Below are positions 37,542 to 46,667 of a DNA stretch of 64,000 nt, one piece after another. The DNA comes from Pelagicoccus enzymogenes (lineage in GTDB: Bacteria; Verrucomicrobiota; Verrucomicrobiia; Opitutales; Opitutaceae). How positions within the stretch are numbered: position 1 is the first letter of the stretch; each line of letters opens with the position of its first letter. Location: contig NZ_JACYFG010000002.1 in NCBI RefSeq assembly GCF_014803405.1, positions 1 through 64,000 of the forward strand. The letters run 5' to 3'. The translations under genes and the position numbers were made by a program. A model generated the notes under the pieces. That model did not search any database and was not told where the DNA came from. It saw nothing but the letters and a program-made list of their open reading frames with translations.

Positions 37542-38062
37542 AAAAACGTATCCTCGCCACCGCCTGCCTTACCCTTACCTGCATCAGCTTCGCATCCTGC
37601 GCCGACACCCCTGAAAAACGGCTCCAGGAGCTCGACATCACCCTCGCCCAGTCGAACGCGCCCGTGGCCAACTACGTCAGCGCCGTGCGCTCGGGTAACT
37701 TGATTTTCCTCGCAGGACACTTGCCCAAGCGAAGCGACGGCTCGCTGGTCACCGGCAAACTCGGCCGGGACCTCGCCACCCAAGAGGGTTACGAGGCAGC
37801 CCGACTCACCGCCATCGCCCTCGTCAGCACCCTCAAGTCCGAACTCGGCGATCTCAGCAAAGTCAAACGCATCGTCAAAGTATCTGGCATGGTCAACGCC
37901 ACCCCCGACTACACCGAACACTCCAAGGTCATCAACGGCTGCTCCGATCTGCTCGTCGACGTATTCGGAGAACAAGGACGGCACGCCCGCGTCGCCTGCG
38001 GCTACGTCTCCCTCCCCCTCGACGCAGCCGTCGAAATCGACCTCATCATAGAAGTCGAGTAG
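37538..38062 (+). CDS. exported RidA/YjgF-family protein, probable lipoprotein
   Basis: 174 aa. The N terminus KKRILATACLTLTCISFASC has the form of a lipoprotein signal with a lipobox-like FASC, so the mature protein would start at Cys20. The rest is a RidA domain (AVRSGNLIFLAGHLP, GYEAARLTAIALVSTLKSEL, and a C-terminal ARVACGYVSLPLDAAVEID); the Arg that binds carboxylate in imine deaminases is probably that of HARVACG. Cytosolic RidA detoxifies enamine intermediates; an envelope-anchored one is out of the ordinary and its role is unknown. It is translationally coupled to the CRTAC1-like gene. Confidence 0.8.
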   Translation: MKKRILATACLTLTCISFASCADTPEKRLQELDITLAQSNAPVANYVSAVRSGNLIFLAGHLPKRSDGSLVTGKLGRDLATQEGYEAARLTAIALVSTLKSELGDLSKVKRIVKVSGMVNATPDYTEHSKVINGCSDLLVDVFGEQGRHARVACGYVSLPLDAAVEIDLIIEVE

Positions 38063-38072
38063 CGTATTTGTA

Positions 38073-38093
38073 GGAGCGACCTCGCGTCGCGAT
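38073..38093. repeat. half REP-like element
   Basis: The left arm GGAGCGACC...GTCGCGAT of the element is present, while the matching right arm (after 38105) has decayed. It lies in the short gap between convergent genes. Confidence 0.5.
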
Positions 38094-38140
38094 CCATGCG
38101 GTCCGATCGCCACACCCGCCCGCATCCCGCCCAACCATCA

Positions 38141-39421
38141 CTAAAAGCTGGCAACTGTCGCCCGCACCGCCTCGACGTAACGTCGCGCGTCCTCCTCCTG
38201 ATGATACACATGCCAGGAGGCGCGCACACCGTTGAGATCCTGCTCGGTCACTACGCGAGTGCGAAACTGATGCTCCTTGGAGAGGCGAGCGCTTAGGTCC
38301 ATGCAGCTGACGCCTGGAACGCGAAACGTTAGGATGGAACTTCGCATGGCGGGATCGAGCGGACTCAGGATCTCCAAGCCGTCAATCTCCTGCAGCCCTT
38401 GCAAAACGAGTTGCGAAAGTCCCGCTCCGTGCCGCGCGATACGCTCCTTGCCGATCTGGGTTTGCAGCTCCAAGGCAGTCTGCAAGCCGAGGATGCTCGC
38501 GGCATTGCGGGTGCCGTATTCGTGGCGGCGAGCCGCATCGACATACTCGAGCGACGTCGGCAATTCATATCCGTCGTCTGAATACGCTCCCAGGTGACTG
38601 CAATCGACTTCGTCGTTCCGCTCGGCAGCGATGTAGACGATCCCCGTTTCGATCGGCCCATTGAGCCATTTGTGTCCGCTGGTCGCGTAAGAGTCGCAAG
38701 AGAGTTCCCTGAGATTGAAAGGGAACATGCCTGCGCTTTGCGCTCCATCGACGTGCAGCCAGATCCCGCGGCGCTTCGCTTCAGCTGCAATTGCCGGGAT
38801 ATCGAAAATCAGGCCGGTCGTCGCGGTCACATGGCTCACCTGAATGACTCGCGTCCGCTTCGTCACTTGAGCGAACAGCCGGTCCAAGTTCTCTTCTGGG
38901 CTCACAGAGCTAGGCTCGAAAACCTTCACCTTTACCCCATCGAGCTTCTGGCGGTTCATCCAAGCGAAAGAGCCGCCCGGGTGGGCGTGAGACTCGAACA
39001 CCACCTCGTCCCCCTTGCGCAAGGACAGGCCGCTCGAGAGGATGGAATTCCCTTCCGACGCGTTGCGCACGAAGGCGATTTCGCTGGGCTGAACCCCGAA
39101 AAACGCCGCTGCCGTCTCTCTCGCTTCGCCGAAATACTTGTGGAAATGCTCGCCGATGCGGGCCTGCATTTGGTTCTGCTGAGCCATCGCGTCCAAAACC
39201 GGCTGCGAAGCGGGTCCAAGGCCACCGGTGTTCAGGTAGCATACCTCCTTCCGCAAGGGAAAGAGCGAGCGCACCTCGTTCCAGTTGGATGCCTTCCAAG
39301 CGCCTTCCTGCGCCCCGGAGGCGGCGGCTTGCGTCTTCCCAAGTAGCTTGCCGCCAAGCATCGCGCCCGCACCGCTGGCCGCAATCGTTCTAAGAAAGCC
39401 TTTCCGATCCATAAATCCCAT
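38141..39421 (-). CDS. class V PLP aminotransferase-fold enzyme with Tat-type leader (isopenicillin-N epimerase-like)
   Basis: 426 aa. The leader DRKGFLRTIAASGAGAMLGG resembles a Tat signal with Arg-Lys in place of Arg-Arg; ATG at 39421 or 39412. PLP Lys251 is in TSGHKWLNGP and Asp225 in HVDGAQS. The closest recognisable subgroup is CefD/isopenicillin-N epimerase-like and cysteine-desulfurase-like enzymes of the class V fold. Export of a folded PLP enzyme is the normal reason for a Tat leader. It is divergent from the S51 peptidase/enolase pair, so an amino-acid or peptide stereochemistry role is suggested, but not proved. Confidence 0.8.
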   Translation of the reverse strand: MGFMDRKGFLRTIAASGAGAMLGGKLLGKTQAAASGAQEGAWKASNWNEVRSLFPLRKEVCYLNTGGLGPASQPVLDAMAQQNQMQARIGEHFHKYFGEARETAAAFFGVQPSEIAFVRNASEGNSILSSGLSLRKGDEVVFESHAHPGGSFAWMNRQKLDGVKVKVFEPSSVSPEENLDRLFAQVTKRTRVIQVSHVTATTGLIFDIPAIAAEAKRRGIWLHVDGAQSAGMFPFNLRELSCDSYATSGHKWLNGPIETGIVYIAAERNDEVDCSHLGAYSDDGYELPTSLEYVDAARRHEYGTRNAASILGLQTALELQTQIGKERIARHGAGLSQLVLQGLQEIDGLEILSPLDPAMRSSILTFRVPGVSCMDLSARLSKEHQFRTRVVTEQDLNGVRASWHVYHQEEDARRYVEAVRATVASF

Positions 39422-39468
39422 GCCGGCAAGTTGAGAGAAGCCTAGAGGGAATTGAAAGAAACTTCCGG

Positions 39469-39479
39469 TTTACGGTAAC
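39469..39479. promoter_or_regulatory. TTTAC-N-GTAAA-type palindrome (10 of 11)
   Basis: TTTACGGTAAC lies between the divergent aminotransferase (starts 39421) and S51 peptidase (starts 39558) genes. The inner TTAC-N-GTAA is perfect. Candidate operator for the LacI-family protein at 58316. Confidence 0.4.
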
Positions 39480-39557
39480 GGAAACTTCGATTGGCAAAAC
39501 CTCGCCCTCCGCCGTTCGCCTTCTCAAACTATTCACCCGACGCACTCCCGTTCCCAA

Positions 39558-40274
39558 ATGCCACAAAAACAGATCATCGCCATGGGTGGCGGCGGCTTCT
39601 CCATGGAACCGGACAATCCCCTGCTCGACGCCTACATCGTCGCCAGCTCCCCCAAGCCTCTCCCGACAGTTGGACTGCTGCCCACCGCCAGCGGCGATTC
39701 GGACTGGCTCATCTCCCGCTTCTACCGAGCCTTCAACCAGCTGCCCTGTCGCCCCAAGCACTTGCCCTTGTTCCGCCAACCGGTCGACCTTCAGGCCGAG
39801 GTCGCCGCCTGCGACATCCTATACGTCACCGGAGGCAATACCCGCAACCTGCTCGCCATATGGAAAGCGAGCGGTATGGACAAGCTCGTGCGAGACGCCT
39901 GGGAACGCGGCGTCGTCCTGGCTGGACTCAGCGCTGGAGCCATCTGCTGGTTCGAAGAAGGACACACCGACTCCACTGGGGCCCTCACCGCTATCGACTG
40001 CCTCGGCTTCCTGCACGGGAGCTGCTCGCCTCACTACGACGGCGAAGCGGAAAGGCAAGGCTCCTACCATCAACTTCTTAAATCGGGATCGATCCACGAT
40101 GGGCTGGCTCTCGACGACGGAGCCGCCGCCCACTTCCTCGGGAGCAAGCTCGACCGAGTCGTCACCTCCCGCCCTCAAGCCAGAGCCTTCCACGTCAGCC
40201 TGATCGGCCAAGACATCCAAGAAAAGCCCCTCGCCACCCACTACCTCGGCGACGCATCCCACAGTCTCTCATGA
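39558..40274 (+). CDS. S51-family peptidase (dipeptidase E/cyanophycinase-like)
   Basis: 238 aa, close to the size of PepE. The nucleophile elbow is GLSAGA with Ser125; the downstream HYDGEAER region gives a candidate His near 159. PepE hydrolyses Asp-X dipeptides, while cyanophycinase cleaves beta-Asp-Arg polymer; the sequence alone does not separate these for this branch. It overlaps the enolase-superfamily gene by 4 bp (ATGA), suggesting a peptide or iso-peptide catabolic pair. No cleavable leader, so cytoplasmic. Confidence 0.85.
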   Translation: MPQKQIIAMGGGGFSMEPDNPLLDAYIVASSPKPLPTVGLLPTASGDSDWLISRFYRAFNQLPCRPKHLPLFRQPVDLQAEVAACDILYVTGGNTRNLLAIWKASGMDKLVRDAWERGVVLAGLSAGAICWFEEGHTDSTGALTAIDCLGFLHGSCSPHYDGEAERQGSYHQLLKSGSIHDGLALDDGAAAHFLGSKLDRVVTSRPQARAFHVSLIGQDIQEKPLATHYLGDASHSLS

Positions 40275-41707
40275 TCCGCCTTCTCGAACAGCGTATCCAC
40301 TTTTCAACGATATCGACGCGTATGCCCTTCCGCTACGGGATCGCGACGATGTCGCGACTCCCGATCGCCTTCGTTTTTCTCAAGTTTCAATTCGGCGAAC
40401 CCCGCTCCGAAAGCGCTTGGGGAATGGCGTCCGATCTCTTGCCGCCACGCTGGTTCAAGAAGGACCCCAAGCAAGCGCCCGAGGCCGAGATTGCTGAACT
40501 CAAAGCCGTACTGAACAAAGCGATCGAAACCGCCAAGGGTCTGCGCACCGAAACACCGTTCGCTTTCTGGGACCAGCTCTACCGCGCCCAGTTGGAGTGG
40601 GCCGAGGCGAAGGAAATCCCTCCTCTCCTCGCCAACTTCGGAACCAGCTTCGTCGAAAGGGCCTTGCTCGACGCCTTTTCCCGACACCAGCAAACGCCGC
40701 TTTGCGATCTGATCTATCGCCGCAAGCTGGGAATCGAGCTCGGCCCCCTCCACCCCGAGCTCTACGGGCTGTCGCCAGTGGACCTTTTACCGAAAACCCC
40801 GCTTTCCAGTATCCAGGTTCGCCATACGGTCGGTTTCGGCGATCCCCTGCGCGATTCCGACATCACCCCCGAAAACCAGGTTGCCGACGCCCTTCCGCAA
40901 TCTCTCGAGGCGGCGATCCTTCACTACGGGATTTCCCAGTTTAAGGTAAAGATCAACGGACGCTTGGACGAGGACCTCGCTCGCCTGCGTTCCCTCGCCC
41001 AAATTTTCGCAGAGCGCTGTCCGCAAGGCTACGCCCTTTCTTTGGACGGAAACGAGCAGTTCGAAAACTGGCCCCAATTCCGCGCCTTCTGGGAACAGGC
41101 TCGGGCCGAGCCGGCTCTCCAAGCGCTCCTAAACAGGGTACTCTTCATTGAGCAACCGCTTTCGCGCCACAACGCCCTTTGCGACAAGGGTATCGGAAAG
41201 CTTTCTGACGGCAGCGAAACGCCCCCGGTGATCATCGATGAATCCGACGCAGGTTCCGAGAGCTTTCGCGATGCCCTCGACTGCGGCTACCGCGGGATCA
41301 GCCACAAGAACTGCAAAGGCGTCTTCAAGGGAATCGCCAATCGATGCTTGATCGAATATCGTAACCAAAAAGAGAATACGGGGCTATTCATGAGCGGCGA
41401 AGACCTTTGCAACCTAGGCCCAGTCGCCCTTCTGCAAGATCTCGCCGCCCAATCCCTGTTGGGCAACGCCAGCGTGGAGCGCAACGGCCACCACTATTTC
41501 TACGGCCTCTCCCAATTTCCCGCTGCCGTGCAGGAGCTCGTCTGCAAACACCATCCCGAGCTCTTCGAAAATCGTTCCGACCAGACTGCAACCCTCACCA
41601 TCCGAGGCGGATCGCTTCCCACCGCCGGCCTGCATGAAGCCCCCTTCGGCACTCGCTTCCAGCCCGAGGAACTGGCAGCCGCCCTCGGCCTCTCCCCCTT
41701 GAGCTAG
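40271..41707 (+). CDS. enolase-superfamily racemase/epimerase, unusually long
   Basis: 478 aa. Muconate-lactonising subgroup residues are in order: Lys225-x-Lys227 (FKVKING), metal ligands Asp259 (in LDGNEQ; Asn261 follows), Glu294 (FIEQPL) and Asp323 (IIDESDAG), and the second base Lys346 (SHKNCKG). The KxK motif is that of dipeptide epimerases and o-succinylbenzoate synthase-like members. Typical members have 320-400 aa; the extra length lies mostly in the N-terminal capping region (about residues 50-130) and at the C terminus. Coupling to an S51 peptidase would suit a dipeptide epimerase whose product is then cleaved. This is inferred from neighbours. Confidence 0.78.
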   Translation: MIRLLEQRIHFSTISTRMPFRYGIATMSRLPIAFVFLKFQFGEPRSESAWGMASDLLPPRWFKKDPKQAPEAEIAELKAVLNKAIETAKGLRTETPFAFWDQLYRAQLEWAEAKEIPPLLANFGTSFVERALLDAFSRHQQTPLCDLIYRRKLGIELGPLHPELYGLSPVDLLPKTPLSSIQVRHTVGFGDPLRDSDITPENQVADALPQSLEAAILHYGISQFKVKINGRLDEDLARLRSLAQIFAERCPQGYALSLDGNEQFENWPQFRAFWEQARAEPALQALLNRVLFIEQPLSRHNALCDKGIGKLSDGSETPPVIIDESDAGSESFRDALDCGYRGISHKNCKGVFKGIANRCLIEYRNQKENTGLFMSGEDLCNLGPVALLQDLAAQSLLGNASVERNGHHYFYGLSQFPAAVQELVCKHHPELFENRSDQTATLTIRGGSLPTAGLHEAPFGTRFQPEELAAALGLSPLS

Positions 41708-41745
41708 GGCTGCGAGCCCTTCCCTTGCCGCGCTTCCTCAAGGAC

Positions 41746-41756
41746 TTTATCGTAAA
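41746..41756. promoter_or_regulatory. TTTAC-N-GTAAA-type palindrome (10 of 11)
   Basis: TTTATCGTAAA lies 105 bp upstream of the 770-aa glycosidase-like gene at 41862. One base of the left half differs from the consensus. Confidence 0.35.
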
Positions 41757-41861
41757 CTCAAAACCCTCTCGATTCTCCCCCTCCACTGCAGTCGGATAGA
41801 GCTCCTCGCAAGGCTTCGGGCGCTCTCCCGACATCGAAAACTCCAACGAGGACCCTACGAA

Positions 41862-44174
41862 ATGAAACTTTTAGAACGCTTTCAAAGCACCCGCGAAATC
41901 ATCACGCTCCACGAGTCCATCCCCGTGGAAAAAACCGCTGCGGAACTCCTGCAAAGCCACCTGCCCGAAGCAAAGATCGCGAACGGCGGCACCAGCCAAG
42001 GCAGCAACCTTACCGTAGCCGTTCTCACGCCCGAGGAAGCCGAGGCACGCTCCGTCAACACCGAAGGTAAAGAGGAGTGGATGTACCTCCGCGCCACGGA
42101 AGAATCGGGCATCGAGCTCTACGCCTCCCACACCTGGTTCCTCTACCGCCTTGCCTACCAGCTGATCCACGACTTCGGCAACCGCTCCGTTGCTGAGCTA
42201 TCAGAGGGAGAGCTGCGACAAGCCACCTTCAAGAACCTGCGCACCGCCTACGATTCCCTCCTCAACAACCACGCCCGTACCGCCAAGGACTTCGACGCGG
42301 AGGACCACATCCGCGAGATGGCTCAGATGGGCTTCACCCATGTCGAGGTCAACGGACTGGCTACCACCTTCCCAGCTGAAGAAAACGCTCCCGGCGAACT
42401 GCTGTATTTGTTCTACACCTACTGCGCGGCGCTCGACCAATTCGTTTACAGCAGGCTCAACAAGGGAATCTATCCTTACCACTACCTGCAGGCCAACCTC
42501 AACAAGCTGGTCCGTTCCGCCCAGCTAGCGGAAAAGTACGGCCTCCGCGCCGGACTCGTTTGCTTCGAGCCACGCTCCGTTTCGGAGAAGCTACTCGAGC
42601 GCTATCCCATGCTACGCGGGGCTCGCGTCGACCACCCGCTGCGCAGCTTCCGTCCCCGCTACAACCTTTGCACCTCCCATCCCGTCGTGCTCGAGCACTA
42701 CCAGGAAATGCTGGAGAAGATCATGCGGGCCGCTCCCAATATCGACTTCATGTCCATCTGGTCGAACGACAGCGGAGCCGGTTTCGAATACACCGCCTCC
42801 CTCTACGTGGGACGCAACGGCGGCGGCTACGAAATCCGCGAGTGGAAGGGCGAAAACGAGATCGTGGAGGCGGCGGCCAACAACATCCTGCGCTTCATGA
42901 AAACCTTGCGGGCCGCCGGCCGAAAGGTGAATCCCGACTTCCGCTGCATCCTCAAGAACGAAGTCTTTTACGCGGAACAGGACCATTTGCGGGCCAACCT
43001 CGAGCCCGGCCTGGAGTTCGAAACCAGCACCCTCGACACTAAGGGATTCGAAGGCGGGTATCAGCATCCTAAATACGATTGGGCGGACGACTTCATGTTC
43101 ACCGGCCTTTTCAACCAGTTCCACGAAAAGGAGCGCCGCCACATGGACGCCATCGAGGCAAAAGGCTCGAACGTGCACGTCTACATCAACTCCGGCGCCT
43201 TCTGGAATCTGGAGCCGATCAAAGCGGTTCCCTACCCGAAACTCATGTGGGAAAAGCTGCGCGACCTGCGCGAGCAACGCGTCGACTACGTGGCCAACAT
43301 GACTGGAACCATTCCCGATTCGCTGGCCTCCTACAATATCAACCAAGAAGTCCTGCGAGCCTTCCAGGCCGATCCGGAGCTTCCGTTGGAAACCGTGCTT
43401 AAACGGGCCGCTGTCCGTTGGATCGGCGAAGAAGACGCCGACCTGCTGGTCAAGGCTTGGCTCCTCGTGGACGAGGCCTACCGCAGCTATCCGCCTCCCG
43501 TCAGCGTGCTTTCCTTTTGGAGCACTTGGTACCGCATCCTCGTTCGCCCCTTCGTTCCCAACTTCGAAGCGCTCAGCGAGGAAGACCGGGCCTTCTACGA
43601 AGACTTCCACCTCGGCCACGCCAACAACCGCGTGCGCACCGACTTTCGCCGCGAGGTCAACTTCGACTTCTGTACGCCCGAATACGGAAACAAGTGCCGC
43701 CACGCCATCACCGACAACGTCTTCCCCCCGATCGAGCAAGCTATCGAGCTCGCTCGCCAAGCCCGCGACGCGGCTCCGGACGGCTCCCGACGCCAAGAGG
43801 TTTGGACCACCCTGCTGGAACGTTTCATCCCCATGAAAAACTGGTTCCGCACCCAACGCAACGTCGCCGCCTGGATCGAAGGCGTACACGGTTACCTGGA
43901 AGCCACCGACGAGAAAGCCAAGGCAGCAGCCCGCGAGCTGACCAAGCTCACCGTGCTCGACGAAAAGGCCAACGCCACCGCCTTGCTCGAACACGTGCGC
44001 TCCGCGACGACCGAATGGATGATCGCGTCCGCCGTCGGCGAAACGACCTTTATCTACGGATCCAACCTCGCGGAACTGCTCGAGAAGAAGATCGCCCTCA
44101 TGGAAGGTCGCGAGGACGACGAGCCCTTCGTCGATCCCGACTACATGTGGCGCGTTCCCGGAATCAACTGCTAG
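41862..44174 (+). CDS. unassigned 770-aa TIM-barrel glycosidase-like protein, cytoplasmic
   Basis: No signal peptide. A small N-terminal alpha/beta domain (about 1-115) precedes a large barrel, the order found in GH20, GH67 and GH84-like enzymes. Striking motifs are MAQMGFTHVEVNG near 150, FYTYCAALDQF near 185, FMSIWSNDSGAGF near 300, EVFYAEQDH near 368 and SGAFWNLEPI near 450. The Asn-Asp pair of WSNDSG is a candidate catalytic or substrate-assisting site as in GH20/GH84, but I cannot place the protein in a numbered family. A helical C-terminal region of about 250 residues follows. It may be a hexosaminidase or glucuronidase acting on imported oligosaccharides. The next gene is also an unplaced glycosidase. 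Confidence 0.6.
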   Translation: MKLLERFQSTREIITLHESIPVEKTAAELLQSHLPEAKIANGGTSQGSNLTVAVLTPEEAEARSVNTEGKEEWMYLRATEESGIELYASHTWFLYRLAYQLIHDFGNRSVAELSEGELRQATFKNLRTAYDSLLNNHARTAKDFDAEDHIREMAQMGFTHVEVNGLATTFPAEENAPGELLYLFYTYCAALDQFVYSRLNKGIYPYHYLQANLNKLVRSAQLAEKYGLRAGLVCFEPRSVSEKLLERYPMLRGARVDHPLRSFRPRYNLCTSHPVVLEHYQEMLEKIMRAAPNIDFMSIWSNDSGAGFEYTASLYVGRNGGGYEIREWKGENEIVEAAANNILRFMKTLRAAGRKVNPDFRCILKNEVFYAEQDHLRANLEPGLEFETSTLDTKGFEGGYQHPKYDWADDFMFTGLFNQFHEKERRHMDAIEAKGSNVHVYINSGAFWNLEPIKAVPYPKLMWEKLRDLREQRVDYVANMTGTIPDSLASYNINQEVLRAFQADPELPLETVLKRAAVRWIGEEDADLLVKAWLLVDEAYRSYPPPVSVLSFWSTWYRILVRPFVPNFEALSEEDRAFYEDFHLGHANNRVRTDFRREVNFDFCTPEYGNKCRHAITDNVFPPIEQAIELARQARDAAPDGSRRQEVWTTLLERFIPMKNWFRTQRNVAAWIEGVHGYLEATDEKAKAAARELTKLTVLDEKANATALLEHVRSATTEWMIASAVGETTFIYGSNLAELLEKKIALMEGREDDEPFVDPDYMWRVPGINC

Positions 44175-44195
44175 CGCTATTCTAACTGAAACACG

Positions 44196-44240
44196 CCGCC
44201 CCTTTTTGATTCGTTCGAAGGGGCGGTCTCCTTTTCCGCC
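44196..44240 (+). terminator. hairpin after the 770-aa gene
   Basis: Arms CCGCCCCTT (44196-44204) and AAGGGGCGG (44218-44226) are perfect and are followed by TCTCCTTTTCC. The structure sits just ahead of the next gene (44247), so it may attenuate rather than fully separate the two. Confidence 0.55.
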
Positions 44241-44246
44241 CTCGCC

Positions 44247-46667
44247 ATGCTACAATCGACCAACCTGCTCGACACTCCGGACCTCGATCCTCCAATGGGG
44301 GACCTCTTTTCCTTCCGCACCCTTTCACAGTGCCGTTCCGTCTGGACTGAGCCCACCGATGGCGAAAGCGGAGCTCCCCAACGCCGCATCATCCACAGCC
44401 GCGTCTTTACTCCCACCGGCAAGGCAACCGTCAACCGCATCGGATTCCACAACGCCCCCGGCTACCACAAGTGCGGCAGCCATCAGGAAGACGACTGGAT
44501 CGTCGATCTCCGTATCCTCACTCTGGACACGCCAAACTCGAATTGGCGAGAGCTCGAGTACCTTCGCGACCTTCCTCCCCAAGAAGCGGATAAGATCCAC
44601 TGGATCGAACTGGGCGAACAAGAAACCTACGGGCTCATTCTGGAGATCCGCCGCTGCGGCATCGACGATTGGTGGACTCCTTGGAACCTCGCGGCCAACG
44701 CCTTTGTAGTGAAAGGCAAACTACACGAACCTATCGCGCCACGAAACGAGTCCCTCATCCAAGTTTCCCAAATTGACCTTTCCACCTTACCTGCCGGCTT
44801 GCAAGCAAGCCAGCGAGACGGAAAAGTCACCTTTAAGTCGAATTTCCTAGAAGTAGGATTCCTGCTGAGCCGCACCGGGTTCTCCCACCTCGGCATCGAC
44901 CAACAAGGTCAAGGAAAGACCCAAACCAACCTCTTGCAGGTCGGCCCCGGATCCTTCCACCAAGGCACCATGCTCAGCCCTGTAGGCGACATCCCAGTCG
45001 CCGACCCTGCAGTGCGTTTTCGTTTCACCGGGACCGTATCGGTGAACGGAAACAAGATCGTCTACCAGCTGCAAAACCAACGCTGCGAGCAAAGCTACCG
45101 CTTGGAATGGACTGTCTTTCCGGAACGGATACACTTCAGAGTAAATCGCAACTCGAAGCAAACGCTCAGGGCCTGGCACAGCGCCGCCTGGCGCATGAGC
45201 TTTCATGCTCCCACCGCAGCCAGCCAGATCATCGCCATGATCGATCCCCAAGGACAGAGCGGCAGCTTCACCTCCCCCGCCATTCTGCATGCCCCCGCTC
45301 ACGGGAGCTTCGCCCTGGAAGCGAAAGGCCAAGCTCAAGCTCGCCTGGAAGTCTTCCGTCCTCGCGACCGTATCGAACTTGAACTCAAAGTGGGAGAGTC
45401 TCCCCGCCCGGAAGGCGATTGGCAGCTGGAAGCGGGAGTGAACGAAGCCAGCTGGACATTCGCGGTAACCCGCCCCCACTTTCCGCTTGCTGAAAACACA
45501 CCTGACGTTGTTCGCGCCGCCATCCAGCAAGCAGGCTTCACCGGATTGAACTTCCGACCGGACACCGCGACGCTCAGCAACAACGGGGCTTCCATGCACT
45601 GTCCCATTTCCATGGATACATGGTCCTGCCAATGCCTTCGCATGGGCGAACTTGTTCCCTCTCTACGCAGCGAAGAGCTTCTGCGCCTTTCTCTCGAGCG
45701 GTGGCTCGACGGCGGCCCCGGCTACGCAGGAGGAAACCTGAAACAAGACGGCGCCCTTCACTCCGGAGAGGACGAGTACCTCATGACCGGCACCGCCGCC
45801 TTGCTCGGGCTTGCTGAATACCTAAGCAAAGCCGCCTCCTCCGAATGGATTGAACGCTTCTCCCTCCAAATCGAGAGAAAGCTCCGCGAGATGAAAGAGC
45901 GCGACCTTGACGGAGACGGATTGATCGAGAGTCCCTACCGCACCGGCACCTCCGGATCCCAGCAATGGAGCACCTGCTGGTACGACGTGATCTCCTACGG
46001 CTGGAAAGACGCCTTCGCGAACGCCCTACTCTACGAGGCCCTGCAACACCTGTCCGACGCCCTGCCCAAAACCTCGCTCGCCCATTGGTCCGCCCCCCTC
46101 GCGCAATGGAAGACGCGGCTGCGCGATTCCTACTTCAACACCTTCTACAATCCGGAAACCGGTTGGCTCGCCGGCTGGGTTTGCCGCGAAGGCAAACGTC
46201 ACGACCACGCCTTCCTCGCCGTCAATGGAGCAGCCGTCGCCGTCGGCCTCGTCCCGAAGGACTCCGCAAAAGAGCTCCTCCAAGGTTTGCTCGAAGAGGC
46301 GAAAGCCGTTGGCATGCCATCCGCCCAATTAGGACTTCCGGGCAACCTGCGCCCCATCCCCGACGAGGACCTGTCCGATATCATCCAAGGCTACCCGTTC
46401 GGCTACTACCAGAACGGTGGCAGGACCCACGCTCAAGCTCGCCATTTCCTGCGGGGGCTCTACGCAGTCGGACTTCACGAAGCGGCCGACGCTATGCTGC
46501 AAGAGCTCTGCGAAGGATTCGCCGACGCATCCGTCTTCGGCGGCTGCAAGAGCGGGCTGGACTGGCGCTACTGGGACGACCGCCCCTGCGGCTACGAAGG
46601 CTTGTTGACCGACCAGTTCGGCATCATCGGTCTCATCCTCGAACGCTACGGCGTCGATCCGACTTAG
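44247..46667 (+). CDS. six-hairpin (alpha/alpha barrel) glycosidase-like protein with N-terminal beta domains
   Basis: 806 aa without leader. An N-terminal discoidin/sandwich-like part (to about residue 410) shows HEDDWI-type and WRELEYL motifs. From about 430 on there is an alpha/alpha barrel of the kind in amylo-1,6-glucosidase, GH63 and GH78 enzymes: LDGDGLIESPYR near 558, QQWSTCWYD near 573, CREGKRHDHAFLAVNG near 650, GYPFGYYQNGG near 715 and DWRYWDDRPCGYEG near 772. Candidate acids are in DGDGLIE and the WDD of the last motif. No family number can be given. It follows the 770-aa gene by 72 bp and probably processes the same oligosaccharide. Confidence 0.6.
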   Translation: MLQSTNLLDTPDLDPPMGDLFSFRTLSQCRSVWTEPTDGESGAPQRRIIHSRVFTPTGKATVNRIGFHNAPGYHKCGSHQEDDWIVDLRILTLDTPNSNWRELEYLRDLPPQEADKIHWIELGEQETYGLILEIRRCGIDDWWTPWNLAANAFVVKGKLHEPIAPRNESLIQVSQIDLSTLPAGLQASQRDGKVTFKSNFLEVGFLLSRTGFSHLGIDQQGQGKTQTNLLQVGPGSFHQGTMLSPVGDIPVADPAVRFRFTGTVSVNGNKIVYQLQNQRCEQSYRLEWTVFPERIHFRVNRNSKQTLRAWHSAAWRMSFHAPTAASQIIAMIDPQGQSGSFTSPAILHAPAHGSFALEAKGQAQARLEVFRPRDRIELELKVGESPRPEGDWQLEAGVNEASWTFAVTRPHFPLAENTPDVVRAAIQQAGFTGLNFRPDTATLSNNGASMHCPISMDTWSCQCLRMGELVPSLRSEELLRLSLERWLDGGPGYAGGNLKQDGALHSGEDEYLMTGTAALLGLAEYLSKAASSEWIERFSLQIERKLREMKERDLDGDGLIESPYRTGTSGSQQWSTCWYDVISYGWKDAFANALLYEALQHLSDALPKTSLAHWSAPLAQWKTRLRDSYFNTFYNPETGWLAGWVCREGKRHDHAFLAVNGAAVAVGLVPKDSAKELLQGLLEEAKAVGMPSAQLGLPGNLRPIPDEDLSDIIQGYPFGYYQNGGRTHAQARHFLRGLYAVGLHEAADAMLQELCEGFADASVFGGCKSGLDWRYWDDRPCGYEGLLTDQFGIIGLILERYGVDPT

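Noticed and set aside
42612-43994. 460-codon minus-strand frame within the 770-aa gene
   Set aside because: Shadow of the plus-strand gene with biased composition and no recognisable domain; the plus-strand product has motifs throughout.
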